From NCBI GenBank assembly GCA_936440205.1, contig OW387133.1:48882374-48946373 (forward strand): a stretch of 64,000 nt of DNA, read 5' to 3'. Numbering within the stretch: position 1 is the first letter of the stretch; each line of letters opens with the position of its first letter. Below the pieces are notes generated by a model, which did not search any database, was not told the DNA's origin, and was given only the letters and a program-made list of their open reading frames with translations. The stretch is from Lepidonotus clava. Lineage: Eukaryota; Annelida; Polychaeta; Phyllodocida; Polynoidae. Shown piece by piece: positions 37,501 to 41,589 of this stretch. Both the position numbers and the translations under genes were made by a program.

Positions 37501-39540
37501 AGGATAGACACCAGTGGTTGAGGTGTGAATGGCACGTCTCTCTTTGATCAAAATCACAAGATTTGTTTCAAATGATATAACTTAAAAGACAACATCATTC
37601 AATAGCCAATAAGGAACCATATTTATTGATGTAACTTATGTAAGAATAGGCAGAAAAATGACTCTAAAATATGGGAGAAAACTTGAAAATCATAATTTTC
37701 AAATTTATTTTTTGAACATTGATATCTCGCTTAATATTTTACCTAGACCTTTGAAATTTTTGGTACATCTTTTTAACATAAATTATAAAGGGAGGGAAGC
37801 GTGTCTCAGAATTTTGAAATATGTCTTAGTTAGGTTTTTATGAAATGTAGAAAATGAAAATGCATAAAAATCTAAAAAAGTTTCCCGTTTTTTGACGTTT
37901 TTGGACATAAAATCAAAACTAGGGCCTTAATCAAAAATCTGAGACACGTTTCCCTGCATATGATTGTTGTTAAGGCTCATGTGAAATCTTAGTCCTGTAG
38001 GTTAAGTATTAACCAAGATATTGATGTTCAAAAAATAAAAGTGAAAAAATTAGTTTAAAATTGATGAAATCGCAGTTTTTAATTACTTTGTAATCCTTTT
38101 GGCATCAATAGATAGGGAAAATATGAACTTTAAAATGATGTAAGGTTTGTTGGGATCAGAGCAATATCAAAGAATCCATTGATGAATTCTTGAAATGGCC
38201 GTTGACCACTGGTGTCTATCCTTAATTCCCATAAAACAACAAATGAGTGACTGGTCATTGGATGTATTTTAAATTACTCTTCCCGTGGAACATTAATTGG
38301 CCATGGCATGTATTTCCAGACTGCAAATTAAGAATGCTCACATACAATATCAAGCTTCTGAATTGTCTAAAGGCGCATCCCCACGGGGCGATTAGGGCTG
38401 ATCGATTAGTCGCCGACGATTAGCTGTAATTTGTCAACGACTAGCTGTCAACGTACCTTCATCATTGATGAATTACAGCTAGTCATCAACGATTTACAGC
38501 TAATCCTCGGCAAAATATCGAACTTGTCTGATTTCTTTTCACTCTTTTCATCAACGATTAGTATGTCTAATTGCCCACCAATACGGCGCCAGTGGTCTTC
38601 AGTTTCGTCATTGGCGACCAAGTGCAACTATTCGCCTCGTGGGGATCCAGTATGATGCTACTGATCCATGACGCATTTTTTTCGCCGATTTTGGTCCGAT
38701 TTATGAAATCGGTTTGACAAATAAAAATTATTCTTGTAAGATGTAATTCCTCATCAACTATTAATATATTATTGCTATGAAATCAAGTGACTGTTAACAC
38801 TCAATATATTTCTAGATAATTATGTGAAAAATTGACGTAAGGAAAATCAGTTGGCGTTTTGTCGCAACGCGGATCATCGGCTTGAGCTCAATGACAAAAC
38901 TATGGGAGAGGCTATTACCTATCATGCAGACACCTACCCCCAAAACTTCAGGGCCTGCATGAGCATGCCTACGCCCAAATTAAAACCACGATTTATGAAC
39001 AACTAACCCCTTGAACATTATAAACACACTGGACATCTATACCCCTAGAATACTTTATTGAATAACCACTATTATTCATTTTCCCTGGGGCTATATATAT
39101 GTGTGTCCGGGCGAAGAATTGGAAAGGAATATGTTCTGACCCGACAATAATTAGCTTGACTCCTTTCTCGTCAGTCTGATCCCAATTCAAGATGTCCCTT
39201 TATGTCATTTTCCAAAACTGAATCGTATTACAGCCATCACAAGGTCTTGTTTTATTGCTACCAATCCTGTGGAGTGCTGTTCCTGGTAGTTATTTATAGC
39301 AGAATACCATACACACCAAAAACATAGATACAACCGGTATTAGGTCACTCTCAGAAAAACACCCTCTCACACCGTAGCTTGACTGTTGGTCCTTTGACCA
39401 TCACCTACCTGTATGGCCTGGACATTGCGGGCACACCCCACCACGGTAAGGCCGTGCTTGACCAGCCTCTCGACCAGCGCCGCCCCAATACCGGCCGACG
39501 CCCCGGTCACCAAAGCCACCCGACCCTGCCAACGCTCCAT
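5360..39540 (-). CDS. DHRS11: DHRS11-like short-chain dehydrogenase/reductase (7 exons, complete)
   Basis: The gene encodes a classical SDR enzyme, an NADP(H)-dependent oxidoreductase of the DHRS11 group (in vertebrates a 17-beta/3-beta-ketosteroid and carbonyl reductase). Exons in transcript order are 39540-39409, 37450-37247, 36456-36362, 15747-15618, 14154-14068, 12718-12653 and 5410-5360. They sum to 765 nt, giving 254 aa plus TAA, with every junction GT-AG and in phase. Visible motifs are the cofactor-binding TGASAGIG (residues 12-19), CINNAG (87-92), and a catalytic tetrad at about N114, S146, Y159 and K163 (YSATK). The C-terminal RPTE motif is typical of DHRS11, whose human protein is 260 aa. 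Mobile elements swell introns 1, 3 and 6; intron 3 would be under 1 kb without the LTR element. The orthology is from memory of the family, not a search. Confidence 0.93.
6026..6292. repeat. C-rich minisatellite, about 68 bp x 4
   Basis: Four near-identical units each contain a run of CCCCCTCTCCCC followed by CTGCTGTGATCCAGCC and CCACTCAACTA. The GTGATCC landmark recurs at 67-69 bp spacing. The array lies inside intron 6 of the dehydrogenase gene. Its open frames on both strands are repeat artefacts. Confidence 0.85.
6358..6408. repeat. (GTG)n microsatellite
   Basis: Seventeen uninterrupted GTG units follow the C-rich minisatellite and are flanked by homopolymeric C runs. Confidence 0.95.
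6470..6775 (+). repeat. interspersed/duplicated repeat, copy 1
   Basis: This segment is about 80-85% similar by eye to 15055-15360 on the same strand. Shared landmarks are CTTTGCCCTTATTAAAATT (one base differs), AAAATCAATTTG, ATATATAGGACCC and GTCAATCACTGA. Both copies lie in introns of the same gene (6 and 4). It could be an intragenic duplication or a dispersed family. No coding potential is seen. Confidence 0.75.
7160..10009 (-). CDS. LINE ORF2: AP-like endonuclease and reverse transcriptase
   Basis: The ORF encodes about 949 aa from the ATG at 10009; the open frame extends 14 codons further upstream without an ATG. The endonuclease at about residues 5-230 shows MLNVRSLW, CLCETWL, CIYRPPSG, VILGDFNID, SRIDLIFTN and SDHLPV, covering the expected catalytic blocks. 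The reverse transcriptase at about residues 470-760 shows FRPGKST, FIDFSRAFDSID, GTAQGSILGPLIFIIYVNDL and the active site YADDT. A thumb and C-terminal region follows (YKSMILPHFDYGDFL). No RNase H or zinc knuckle was recognised. It nicks target DNA and copies the element RNA at the site (target-primed reverse transcription). The frame is uninterrupted. Confidence 0.93.
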   Translation of the reverse strand: MMKGFKIVMLNVRSLWKHIDEVKYNFSDYDVICLCETWLNICITNEMINIPGFVVFRLDRCLNNLNNKRGGGLCIYVRNNIANNTSVVVEQSTISNNLEQLWIEINIKNIRRKYICCIYRPPSGCVEDCMSELCNSVDTLKHFQNYETVILGDFNIDYNKRHTKAYDLLKDFEREYLVKQIISGNTRITPHSKSRIDLIFTNMENISNSGCLSLGISDHLPVFLIKKKDKIKKTYTYIEGRSYRYYNCELFQQSIMNDPLWVSYWSEQCTPAELWDIMLSILMVNANVHCPMVKIRVRDDCPIWFSREILEELHHKDELYKIAIHTGDVDAWELFRKKRNEIKKLLLRAKEDYVNEKLESCEGDPRKFWREINKLTGLGKGKKSCNLTEALVNGEILKDGDLAEFMNNYYVNAGPDLAKHFDDVWVADENYCNSSSSFEFEYVTESQILKLVKSIVITKSSACGNLSSRLLRDAFLVCIPAVTFLYNECLRTCCFPESWCIGFVSPIPKTTNKSKNPKDWRPITQICLPGKLLERVMHTQILCYFEERSLLSDSQFGFRPGKSTSLAIFELLKKLYNNWNLRKISTCIFIDFSRAFDSIDQDILLKKLKLYGFKDKSLSFMESYVTGRVQCTRVNGYESSKLPLTYGTAQGSILGPLIFIIYVNDLLKVMDGESCVMYADDTLLIGTGVTVDESMSNAQRKMDVLVGWCAKNKLTINKEKTKYMLISYNNNSCIGLNNIFIGDQKLKQVQVYEYLGIYIDHCLNMNVQIDHVLKKVRCKLGILAKIRKYVNEHIALQVYKSMILPHFDYGDFLIDSGTADKIKKIERLHERAIRLIEYKDLIVNRDPITLLFDKYKLEDLYTRRKRNLLKIMFSQSKEADNVIQPKHEKNLRSTSKVKMKHNFTRYTKIQKSPYIRGLKEWNNLDSETQVVQDRLSFKKLIKTKSFIMV
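10292..12418 (-). CDS. LINE ORF1 protein with C-terminal NADAR domain
   Basis: The 708-aa ORF starts at an ATG in good context (CAAAAATGG). Residues 1-160 are charged and disordered, with an AT-hook/NLS-like RRGRPRRR at 142-149. Residues about 165-335 are heptad-rich and probably form a coiled coil for trimerisation. Residues about 368-498 resemble the RRM-like nucleic-acid-binding region of LINE ORF1 proteins (DIESVYRLG, PVKILFRD). Residues 554-702 match the NADAR/YbiA family: FLSNFYG, SVEQGYQAIKA, RRWETIKLFVM, KFRQNQKLYYKLINT, LYEGTLDDFWGTG and GANHLGVLLMKVR. All conserved blocks, including the acidic residues and the WG-G motif, are present, so the domain looks enzymatically plausible. NADAR proteins remove ADP-ribose from guanine bases; a role in the LINE cycle is inference. 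Confidence 0.88.
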   Translation of the reverse strand: MDSTEPKSQEVDAEKIDNMADSPSMSRKRLHSVTPPSNDETGVKTPLYQTKSAKPDAKKCRRKKKQGKGAQEDDRNAPADGDMGENGGDAGVNNNNGGVDEKAPAKTCDEEDIISTPRVNLTDILVKEGLIGIEEGKKQAPRRGRPRRRALSVETPMNTANRDILEILLEIKRDVTNVKNEQSDSNERVINSIDGKLKDLKLNFVSEMNVLQEASTVRDNRVNKISDQQEKTCTDILDLDRKIIEIEDELLAARRATGKDMEGLSQQVQTVECELAKDIESLKGNIECEFSLHSETVKENAERVDDFVSRVDLQHTLFKKEIESLKISIELLKNYREDDVHSSEVSNSTASHVSMESEDSFNVADSHRTIIVDCMRENIHENLKNISVHFINDMGVRVGPEDIESVYRLGSFNPHRSSPRPVKILFRDSIIRDQIYHFKSRLRNSDVFKELRISGEEAKQTRKNRALLRQAFEIAKKKGCTVFSKPGMIRIDGIEYNLGTTGDIPEEFIKERGPLVGRELPPMNIRRLTLQEKARKQSVHVKMVGDGLQKIEKGLVFFSAACFLSNFYGCDFDHRGVHYKSVEQGYQAIKAKENNDKVLLQQIMESDSPVEAKRIGKKIQTDRRWETIKLFVMEELLYCKFRQNQKLYYKLINTRPHNLYEGTLDDFWGTGCKLGSIAIEEGVWEGANHLGVLLMKVRSFFVEELERQ
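12419..12591 (-). promoter_or_regulatory. LINE 5' UTR/internal promoter with YY1-like motif
   Basis: The element's first bases on its own strand include AGATGGCGCCACC, about 12 nt from the 5' end. This resembles the YY1-type ATGGCG motif that positions start sites in mammalian L1. LINEs need an internal promoter, and this 173-bp segment is the only untranslated sequence before ORF1. Function is inferred. Confidence 0.4.
12653..12718 (-). CDS. DHRS11: dehydrogenase exon 6
   Basis: It encodes 22 residues, CLESADIVDAVVYILSAP to HVA, matching the DHRS11 segment CLKPEDVAEAVIYVLSTP. It is in phase 0, with the acceptor TATCGCAG and the donor GTGAGT. The donor lies about 60 bp from the 5' end of the inserted LINE. 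Confidence 0.92.
13141..13690 (+). repeat. degenerate tandem repeat, about 12-15 bp units
   Basis: The sequence is a long run of variants of AACTATCTCTGA / AACTATCTCCAA, most obvious at 13510-13690 and continuing left of the SINE at 13141-13182. The SINE is inserted inside it. There is no coding significance. Confidence 0.75.
13183..13501 (+). mobile_element. tRNA-derived SINE, 14-bp TSD
   Basis: The 5' part carries an A box (GTGTAGTGGTTAGGGC) and a B box (GGGTTTCAATTCT), as in a tRNA gene used as a pol III promoter. A non-tRNA body follows and ends ATTAGGGCGTAAAGCAACCA with a CCAA-rich tail. CCAAAACATCTTTA flanks it on both sides (13169-13182 and 13502-13515), a textbook LINE-mediated insertion. 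SINEs with this style of 3' body and tail are common in molluscs and other marine invertebrates. It lies in intron 5 of the dehydrogenase gene, antisense. Confidence 0.9.
13770..13890. repeat. (CATA)n / (CA)n microsatellite
   Basis: The block consists of alternating CATA and CA repeats. Open frames across it (IHTYIHT, MYVCMYVC) are artefacts. Confidence 0.95.
14068..14154 (-). CDS. DHRS11: dehydrogenase exon 5
   Basis: It encodes 29 residues, AVSPGAVETEFAYRMSG to FYSRYK, in phase 0. SPGAVETEF corresponds to the SPG-V-T loop of classical SDRs that contacts the nicotinamide. The acceptor is CTTACAG and the donor GTAATG. Confidence 0.92.
15055..15360 (+). repeat. interspersed/duplicated repeat, copy 2
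   Basis: This is the partner of the segment at 6470-6775, and the similarity begins around the AGCCAGT-AAGGCC motif. It lies in intron 4 of the dehydrogenase gene. Confidence 0.75.
15618..15747 (-). CDS. DHRS11: dehydrogenase exon 4 (catalytic)
   Basis: It completes the split serine codon and continues LSGYAVQPRKEAHFYSATK to THIRIA, ending in phase 0. The acceptor is TTTTTACAG and the donor GTGAGT. It holds the catalytic Ser, Tyr and Lys. It is separated from exon 3 by 20.6 kb, almost all of it the LTR element. Confidence 0.95.
15826..16072. mobile_element. MITE with about 62-bp terminal inverted repeats, TA target
   Basis: The left end TCAGGGCCCATATCTTCATA and the inverted right end TCTGGGGCCATATTTTCATA align over about 62 bp with about 10 mismatches. 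Both sides are flanked by TA, which fits a Tc1/mariner-type non-autonomous element. The element sits about 80 bp from exon 4 of the dehydrogenase gene, in intron 3. The total length of 247 bp leaves almost no room between the arms. Confidence 0.75.
16517..16549. repeat. (TA)n microsatellite at the LTR-element insertion site
   Basis: TATA repeats abut the first base of the 5' LTR. The 4-bp target duplication ATAT (16546-16549 and 36223-36226) is therefore hard to distinguish from the repeat itself. Confidence 0.85.
16550..17186 (+). repeat. 5' LTR
   Basis: The 637-bp LTR has a TATA-like ATATAAAAGG at 16681-16690 after TTAACCA, and an AATAAA at 17005-17010, as expected for a promoter and a polyadenylation signal. 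No difference from the 3' LTR was seen by eye. Confidence 0.93.
17189..17204 (+). other. primer-binding site
   Basis: TGGTGGAGATTACCCG begins two bases after the LTR end. TGG complements the CCA end of a tRNA, as in other LTR elements. The tRNA species was not determined. Confidence 0.6.
17237..20365 (+). CDS. gag-like ORF of the LTR element (fossil)
   Basis: The ORF is about 1040 residues from the first in-frame ATG (17237). It has a long polar, acidic N-terminal half; a Gln/Asn/Pro-rich middle with five tandem PPQNLLNN units (about 18983-19100) and collagen-like PGPPGPPG; a retrotransposon-gag core (about 19390-19860, LPWFSGKED, MTLLGLKGRADDWAG); and a zinc-knuckle-like end (CIIHQQHGHSTEGC). 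Gag forms the particle shell. It is unusually large for a Ty3 gag. Pol follows in a different frame, which the family commonly manages by frameshifting. Confidence 0.85.
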   Translation: MSATGDFEASSNPKPQSLRPAGHDVSTSYTGNVENRHLVGNPLDGEAQRQEVAARPKQLCPEGAQNYQTRGKGKPFPWHLGSKDRPVLDEGLETLTHSGRVEGKNRLTEYQQYWNPGYVPPTDHETGTSSRSTCESDVNNPWCNQSVPYRLLPAAGGESEQEVSNEDNLFSSGNLKQRQNTADNSSPSGGKRPENPVILPDGSSLTYPLPQRLEFISHPLVTPTHPNPGASIPYSTVAKGKTVGGDRGVGREAEGNSEKVGNLQPYRLTYGVETNLDQAGKRAEARAFDPAEILKQWADSSPEKHIDLERLSDQDSEENVTLKAQDFNTLTHESYEEYENEYEEENSETEQAAADVRGGSPDRKLAREDKSTSSSYELITEDVLDTGKKAKPESEDEISVEEIPVKEQWDDHDIQNLHENNMAEGGVPLMDLVEEREDRDQRQQPGEGGAGGVDLGAWHPNRGINPGGPQQNNGNGQILIQQPGRGVQAGGGIDLGPIQQNILYPFIRQAMGAPIQAGQGGGGNQQNQQAQGGQGNQANPPLNQQVQGGQNDQANPQGLIPPLNQQVQGGQDNQANPQGPNPPQNLLNNPPQNLLNNPPQNLLNNPPQNLLNNPPQNLLNNPPPNQPNPPGPQGQNNPPNPPPGPPGPPGQNNPPNPPNPPPPGPPGPPGPPGPPGQNNPPNPPNQPNIWDLFPQLRMAWGQVPPPVRETSHNGHQRGPNIRLPWFSGKEDEQIEKYFRELKRLKAIYDWSDAHLLNMTLLGLKGRADDWAGALAESEKNTFEKLETQMTKIFGDRRAKWQKHAEFCGLKQGKDQSVIEFAGVLKQKQVKAEASESMMLAVFLEGLKQGVARQVAILDPKSFTEAVDCATRLESLDKGKGGTKISNAVSELAGSQESEETAALNSISERFGVVLARLEAAPWFQKPKPGQSGAPQSSGNYKQQGYERKDRYENQKGERNSDQKAKPNTTPNREADKGKNPPIQQKVERPRLPFDESKFCIIHQQHGHSTEGCLWLKNRLREKPPRMYKDSKASGTEQKSQGN
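20404..24604 (+). pseudogene. pol region of the LTR element: protease, RT, RNase H, integrase (fossil)
   Basis: Domains in order are an aspartic protease with VDTGASDCFM (about 20480-20800); reverse transcriptase with CTDFRMLN, PFGLVGAPWQF and YLDDVIVY (about 21400-22130); RNase H (about 22230-22600); and integrase with an HHCC-type zinc region (about 22930-23080), a DDE core (QCDFIGPL, HTDRGAAFL) and a GPF-type C-terminal module (RYTGPFRVIE). A long polar tail follows. It looks largely open, with about one break. The order RT-RNase H-integrase is that of Ty3 elements. Confidence 0.88.
25208..26337 (+). other. unrecognised basic/proline-rich coding-like region of the LTR element
   Basis: Between pol and env the sequence stays open in two overlapping frames. 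One encodes a Lys/Arg-rich stretch (KKPRTPARRP, KKSAKSIPAKKK), the other an Arg/Ser/Pro-rich one. I recognise no family. It could be an accessory gene of the element, since retroviruses place small regulatory genes here, or a captured fragment. Confidence 0.5.
26476..29241 (+). CDS. envelope-like ORF of the LTR element, F-type appearance (fossil)
   Basis: The 921-codon ORF starts at an ATG. It shows an N-terminal signal peptide (VLFVFAMIGGIKG), a furin-like RIKR at about residues 149-152, a heptad-rich segment after it (ELIKVLQESSDQMIEDLALM), and a YEVLTFPVPVPV segment followed by a cysteine-rich part. A membrane anchor lies at about residues 633-660 (LLTIFCIVVAVTIIGCIL), with a second hydrophobic stretch at about 707-730. 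The layout resembles baculovirus F and insect errantivirus envelopes (class I fusion type). Family assignment is by pattern only. Confidence 0.75.
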   Translation: MTMKWSVLFVFAMIGGIKGLRNDSSPREGLAPNAEVIALEQYGVVLKPGKLMSTADITHVRQGFLITIPQRRSFIKATFGQVCHRYLKGGDALDRACYHVRSLVNWMDQTSQALKVRYREILNETLSSLIKNNQQRPQNQGSESDSGGRIKRMKKLPIILDDPGWPTFPIPTSWNKGLSADVKYNRELIKVLQESSDQMIEDLALMNEKHDEAVERVNHVVIGLLDNLRSLNKAHNTTRRRMKLVQHKVDWMELYLNMIPVALEDKLGEMVYLQLVVEQTRVFRKGVQHLTRGQLTMDLVPRQYMVGAVLEVNRYLKGIHPRFHVAFSDPSFYYENSQPSFKFNETTQELIVYVRVPVVADEHLFRVYEVLTFPVPVPVRGRQKKDALQIVNLPKSVAMSMSRQYYVPLASGSWSGCYGQTITLCKDLPYMKKITDNTCTAALLRRDDMAIREKCELDYLLEADFGEMAVYLDDGDMLVVSADTRGQMICRNQPAVEVNIENYARVQVECDCAFQTQGSWIPYSLRNCDRRTRITTVVYPPNDLLGAASRVKGWNANFTRPENEPTMLESDPIPETIRKELLEIEESLKVRIPVSSLAKRIQKHRKDLAKGIKKATDRYEVDKHAPWFSIGNFGGGFGLLTIFCIVVAVTIIGCILWKCWRNHQGKAALAGLTMTLPRAMALEAADPEELLRGERELTGCPDTTANPTAVAVLAILLAVLVIAIVVLVWRKWRYIRRKTVDGLYVQFANPHMIETIFLGELAMPSDHTYTEGYVLIRDLLVTQLCLKYTLTVTWGAQLMGAATRPGQHPSKVPLPDTLRVSKKLARLMMSNLKYNTRARLLRYSSGLATPVPMGVPRLIDAGWSDVGADWPQPVMGHGTMPNAPPRSTTPTSTATGTGSARKTVRPGTSEIDPGTVYEVII
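29242..33601 (+). other. long non-coding stretch inside the LTR element
   Basis: About 4.4 kb without a supported ORF. It contains four plus-strand A tracts (about 30031-30050, 30760-30775, 31204-31215 and 32841-32860) and two clear hairpins: 30528-30558 (13-bp perfect stem GGATCCTGACTTT, loop GCCAT) and 31195-31222 (9-bp stem CTGCATATT with an A10 loop). Its role is unknown; it may be an enlarged 3' UTR. Confidence 0.6.
33602..34252 (-). CDS. opposite-strand ORF in the LTR element, loosely SGNH/GDSL-like
   Basis: The ORF encodes 216 residues from an ATG in excellent context (CTCCCACCATGG); the frame extends 26 codons further upstream. The layout VRVAVFCSD, then PDDILVVMCNLLDVL, then a C-terminal DGYRPSDRIIRRWARVL loosely follows the block order of SGNH hydrolases, where a similar DG-x-x-PSD segment occurs near the end. 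This is a weak pattern match and the protein may be something else. Extra ORFs captured by LTR elements, including GDSL-type ones in rotifers, are known. It is encoded antisense to gag, pol and env, so it would need its own promoter, and it reads in the same direction as the host gene. Confidence 0.5.
   Translation of the reverse strand: MVRVAVFCSDREGGIQEYPDLLLTGEEHTCVVFSCQDASTAELSGYAFAHHVMWPDDILVVMCNLLDVLTWDEELELYIPLYTSSDAAAKFYAETINRAFLNIKSHPAPSTFVITTPSGFDVKRWPLTDSDGSLQKWVNRLVPKVSREVRRANEWFGVPTADTGRVLHAIRTVVDGNITVNDFRELEDGYRPSDRIIRRWARVLGRLIARLPVMAR
34331..35585 (+). other. non-coding 3' part of the LTR element with degenerate repeats
   Basis: No supported ORF. A GC hairpin (CCGGGCGC, TTC loop, GCGCCTGG) occurs at about 34568-34590. 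At about 35000-35350 there are three loosely similar units of about 60-70 bp or more around CACGGGTGTC and CTTAATAT. The last bases before the 3' LTR read CTGACCGCCGTCGAA, with no evident polypurine run. Confidence 0.5.
35586..36222 (+). repeat. 3' LTR
   Basis: It has the same length and, by eye, the same sequence as the 5' LTR, including a 62-codon minus-strand open frame found in both copies. It ends about 140 bp from dehydrogenase exon 3. Confidence 0.93.
36362..36456 (-). CDS. DHRS11: dehydrogenase exon 3
   Basis: It encodes residues 113-143 plus two bases of a split serine codon (VNVMALCIVSREAFKSM to VHIS). The acceptor is TTGCAG and the donor GTAGGG. It includes the tetrad Asn (N114). 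The donor lies only about 140 bp from the edge of the 19.7-kb LTR element. Confidence 0.93.
36949..37124. mobile_element. MITE with CAGGGGCGGATCCAG termini, 5-bp TSD TATTA
   Basis: The 176-bp element begins CAGGGGCGGATCCAG and ends CTGGATCTGCCTCTG (inverted, two mismatches). It is flanked by TATTA at 36944-36948 and 37125-37129. It lies in intron 2 of the dehydrogenase gene. The terminus style and 5-bp duplication match the element at 4736-5089, suggesting one hAT5-like group. It is non-coding. Confidence 0.8.
37247..37450 (-). CDS. DHRS11: dehydrogenase exon 2
   Basis: It encodes residues 45-112 (ELAAKLSG to NMLD) in phase 0, with the acceptor ...TGTACCAG and the donor GTAAGT. It carries the NNAG motif (CINNAGLS) and the DL preceding TKEEEI that contributes to adenine-ring binding in this family. 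Confidence 0.95.
37498..38225. mobile_element. TTAA-flanked inverted-repeat element, about 0.73 kb
   Basis: TTAAGGATAGACACCAGTGG at the left and its exact inverse at the right (CCACTGGTGTCTATCCTTAA) form terminal repeats of about 21 bp. The outermost TTAA can be read as a target duplication, as in piggyBac-like or Kolobok-like elements. The interior is AT-rich and non-coding. It lies in intron 1 of the dehydrogenase gene. Confidence 0.75.
38369..38655. mobile_element. MITE-like inverted repeat (ATCCCCACGGGGCGA ends)
   Basis: ATCCCCACGGGGCGA (38377-38391) is mirrored by TCGCCTCGTGGGGATCC (38632-38648). Inside, GATTAGCTGTAATT is mirrored by AATTACAGCTAGTC and again by TTTACAGCTAATC, so the unit can fold into nested hairpins. 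No target duplication was found, and the ends are approximate. It lies in intron 1 of the dehydrogenase gene. Confidence 0.6.
39409..39540 (-). CDS. DHRS11: dehydrogenase exon 1 (start)
   Basis: This exon encodes residues 1-44, starting MERWQGRVALVTGASAGIG and ending AIQ, in phase 0. The donor is CAG/GTAGGT. The start is chosen because human DHRS11 has an equivalent MERW and because the Met lies roughly 100 nt downstream of a TATA box. It contains the Rossmann cofactor motif. Confidence 0.93.
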
Positions 39541-39642
39541 GGTCCTAGTAATGACTTGGGTCGAAGCTAGCTCCGTCTGAACTGACAGGATAGGAAAATT
39601 TCCGTGAACCACACGCCGAATCACCGTTACAGACTGGGGTCC

Positions 39643-39650
39643 TATATATA
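39643..39650 (-). promoter_or_regulatory. TATA box of the dehydrogenase gene
   Basis: CTATATATAG on the minus strand lies about 100 nt upstream of the start codon. With the usual 25-30 nt spacing, transcription would begin near 39615 and give a 5' UTR of about 75 nt without an upstream ATG in good context. Confidence 0.65.
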
Positions 39651-39659
39651 GACAGAGTG

Positions 39660-41589
39660 GACTGCTAACCTAGTTAACAGACGCTCACACTTGTGTTTTT
39701 TGATATTTCATATTCTATTTTATTATCACAATACAAGACACTTGTGACCTAACCAGAGAAAACGGTGTTATTAGTATTTATATAAAATGTTGGTGATATC
39801 TTGATACATATGTACATGTGCACTTTCACAATATTAGAACTGAAATATGATTCTTATGAAAAGAAGAGTCAGAAACACACTCTAAGTAATTTCTCATTTA
39901 GAAATCATTTTCCCATTCTCTTAATGTAAATATCGTGAGAAGCTGTCTATTTCTTTTTGTAATTAGGGCCTTCATGCCGGATACTTATTAATGTGAAAGA
40001 CAGAGTGAAAGAATAATTATATAATTAGTATTCGGTTCTAGGCGCTCCAGTCCTAGGTCACCGGTAAATGTCTTCTATCAACAGACCTGTTCTTTTTTAT
40101 TTTATCAAATCAAGAACATGAACATACCTTAAAAAGAGAAAAACACAATGAAGACAAGTTGTAAGGCACCTGTACTTGATGTTTTTGATGCTATTGGTTT
40201 TTGCAAATTGCCCCTCTGAGTGTGGCGTATTTTGAGTGGATAACATGCACCTTTTTGGATAGATATATTAATTTTATTTTCGTTGCATTCTATCAAAGCA
40301 ATATTATATATGCAAGCATATCTGGTGTTGCTCACATTGCATCATAATTATTCGCATTTTTATCGCTGGATGAACAAGATGTCTTTTCATCTCTTTACTT
40401 CGAGCCCTTTCCAAATAGCACACAAAGCTAGATTAATAGACCCTTTCTTTGGTTATCCTGTATTTCCGGGTTTACTTTTGATCTAACAGTACCTGCTTGC
40501 GTATTACTGACAGTTCCTATCTGTATACAAGTTCCCCCATCCTGTTAAGTAACAAGACATTCTGGGATAGGCCAGGAAGCGTGACATGATGTGATATCAT
40601 TCTTCCTGGAACTGAAACGCGCCCATTTTAATAGTTACTTCCTGCATGGACATGCCATGCATATACTATCAGCACGGTAAGTATAAACGCATCGTTTATG
40701 TTTGACATAGAACTTAAAAGCCTATGTTTTAAACAACGTTCTAAATTTTCCAAAATGTTTTATTTGACCTATACATTTGGACGCAAAATATTTCAAATCT
40801 TACTAGTGTTACTTTTTAGAATGTAATTTTACGCAGTGTCGACAAAGCACTGTTGAGTAAAATAAAGAACTTATTTGTTAACTGGTTAATGGATTCAGGT
40901 TTTTAGGACTATCTATAATGTGGAGATCAATATGGAGAGTTTCTGTCACATGTAATAAGTAGAGCTAGATCTTACAATGAGATAAGAATGAACCTGCAAT
41001 CCTTTTATAAGCAATTTGCTCTGGTGTTGCCGGATGTGCCAGTTGCCCGACGATTTCACTGGTGATCCTGCCCGGCAACAATAAAATTGCCTAGTGGGTA
41101 TGGGGCTTGGATCAAATATACAAGAGATTTTGAAAGTGGCACAGTAGTGCCCCCTGGTGTGAAAAATGAAATCGCTTAAAATAGTTTTTTTGCAGTAATA
41201 TATGCTAGATTCCAATCAAAAGCAAGCAATTTCAGTTGTCTAGACAGAGATTTAAATTGCCCAGGAGGAAAAGACGTATAATGGAATGTACTGATAACTT
41301 CACTTTCCAAGGTGACACATTGATCCAGCAATTCAGTTTCATTGGTGACACTCACTTGTTTTGCTTCAAAAGTTTTGATATAAGTCTAAAGATAAGTGCA
41401 ACGGTATAATCTCGTTTAAAACTGAAATTGTTATTAAGATAACGAGATTCTTCACCTGTTAATGAAAAAGAAATGAATACATTTTGAATTAGATAATTGT
41501 AATTAAATCATATATTTGTATAAAGAAGAGGTTGTTATTGGCAAAGAGGAACTCATGAGGAAAAAAAGAATATCCTATCAAGATACTGT
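39660..41589. other. intergenic sequence, nothing recognised
   Basis: AT-rich upstream region of the dehydrogenase gene. No ORF with family features, no repeat pair noticed and no RNA gene seen. Distal regulatory elements may lie here but cannot be pointed to. Confidence 0.5.
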
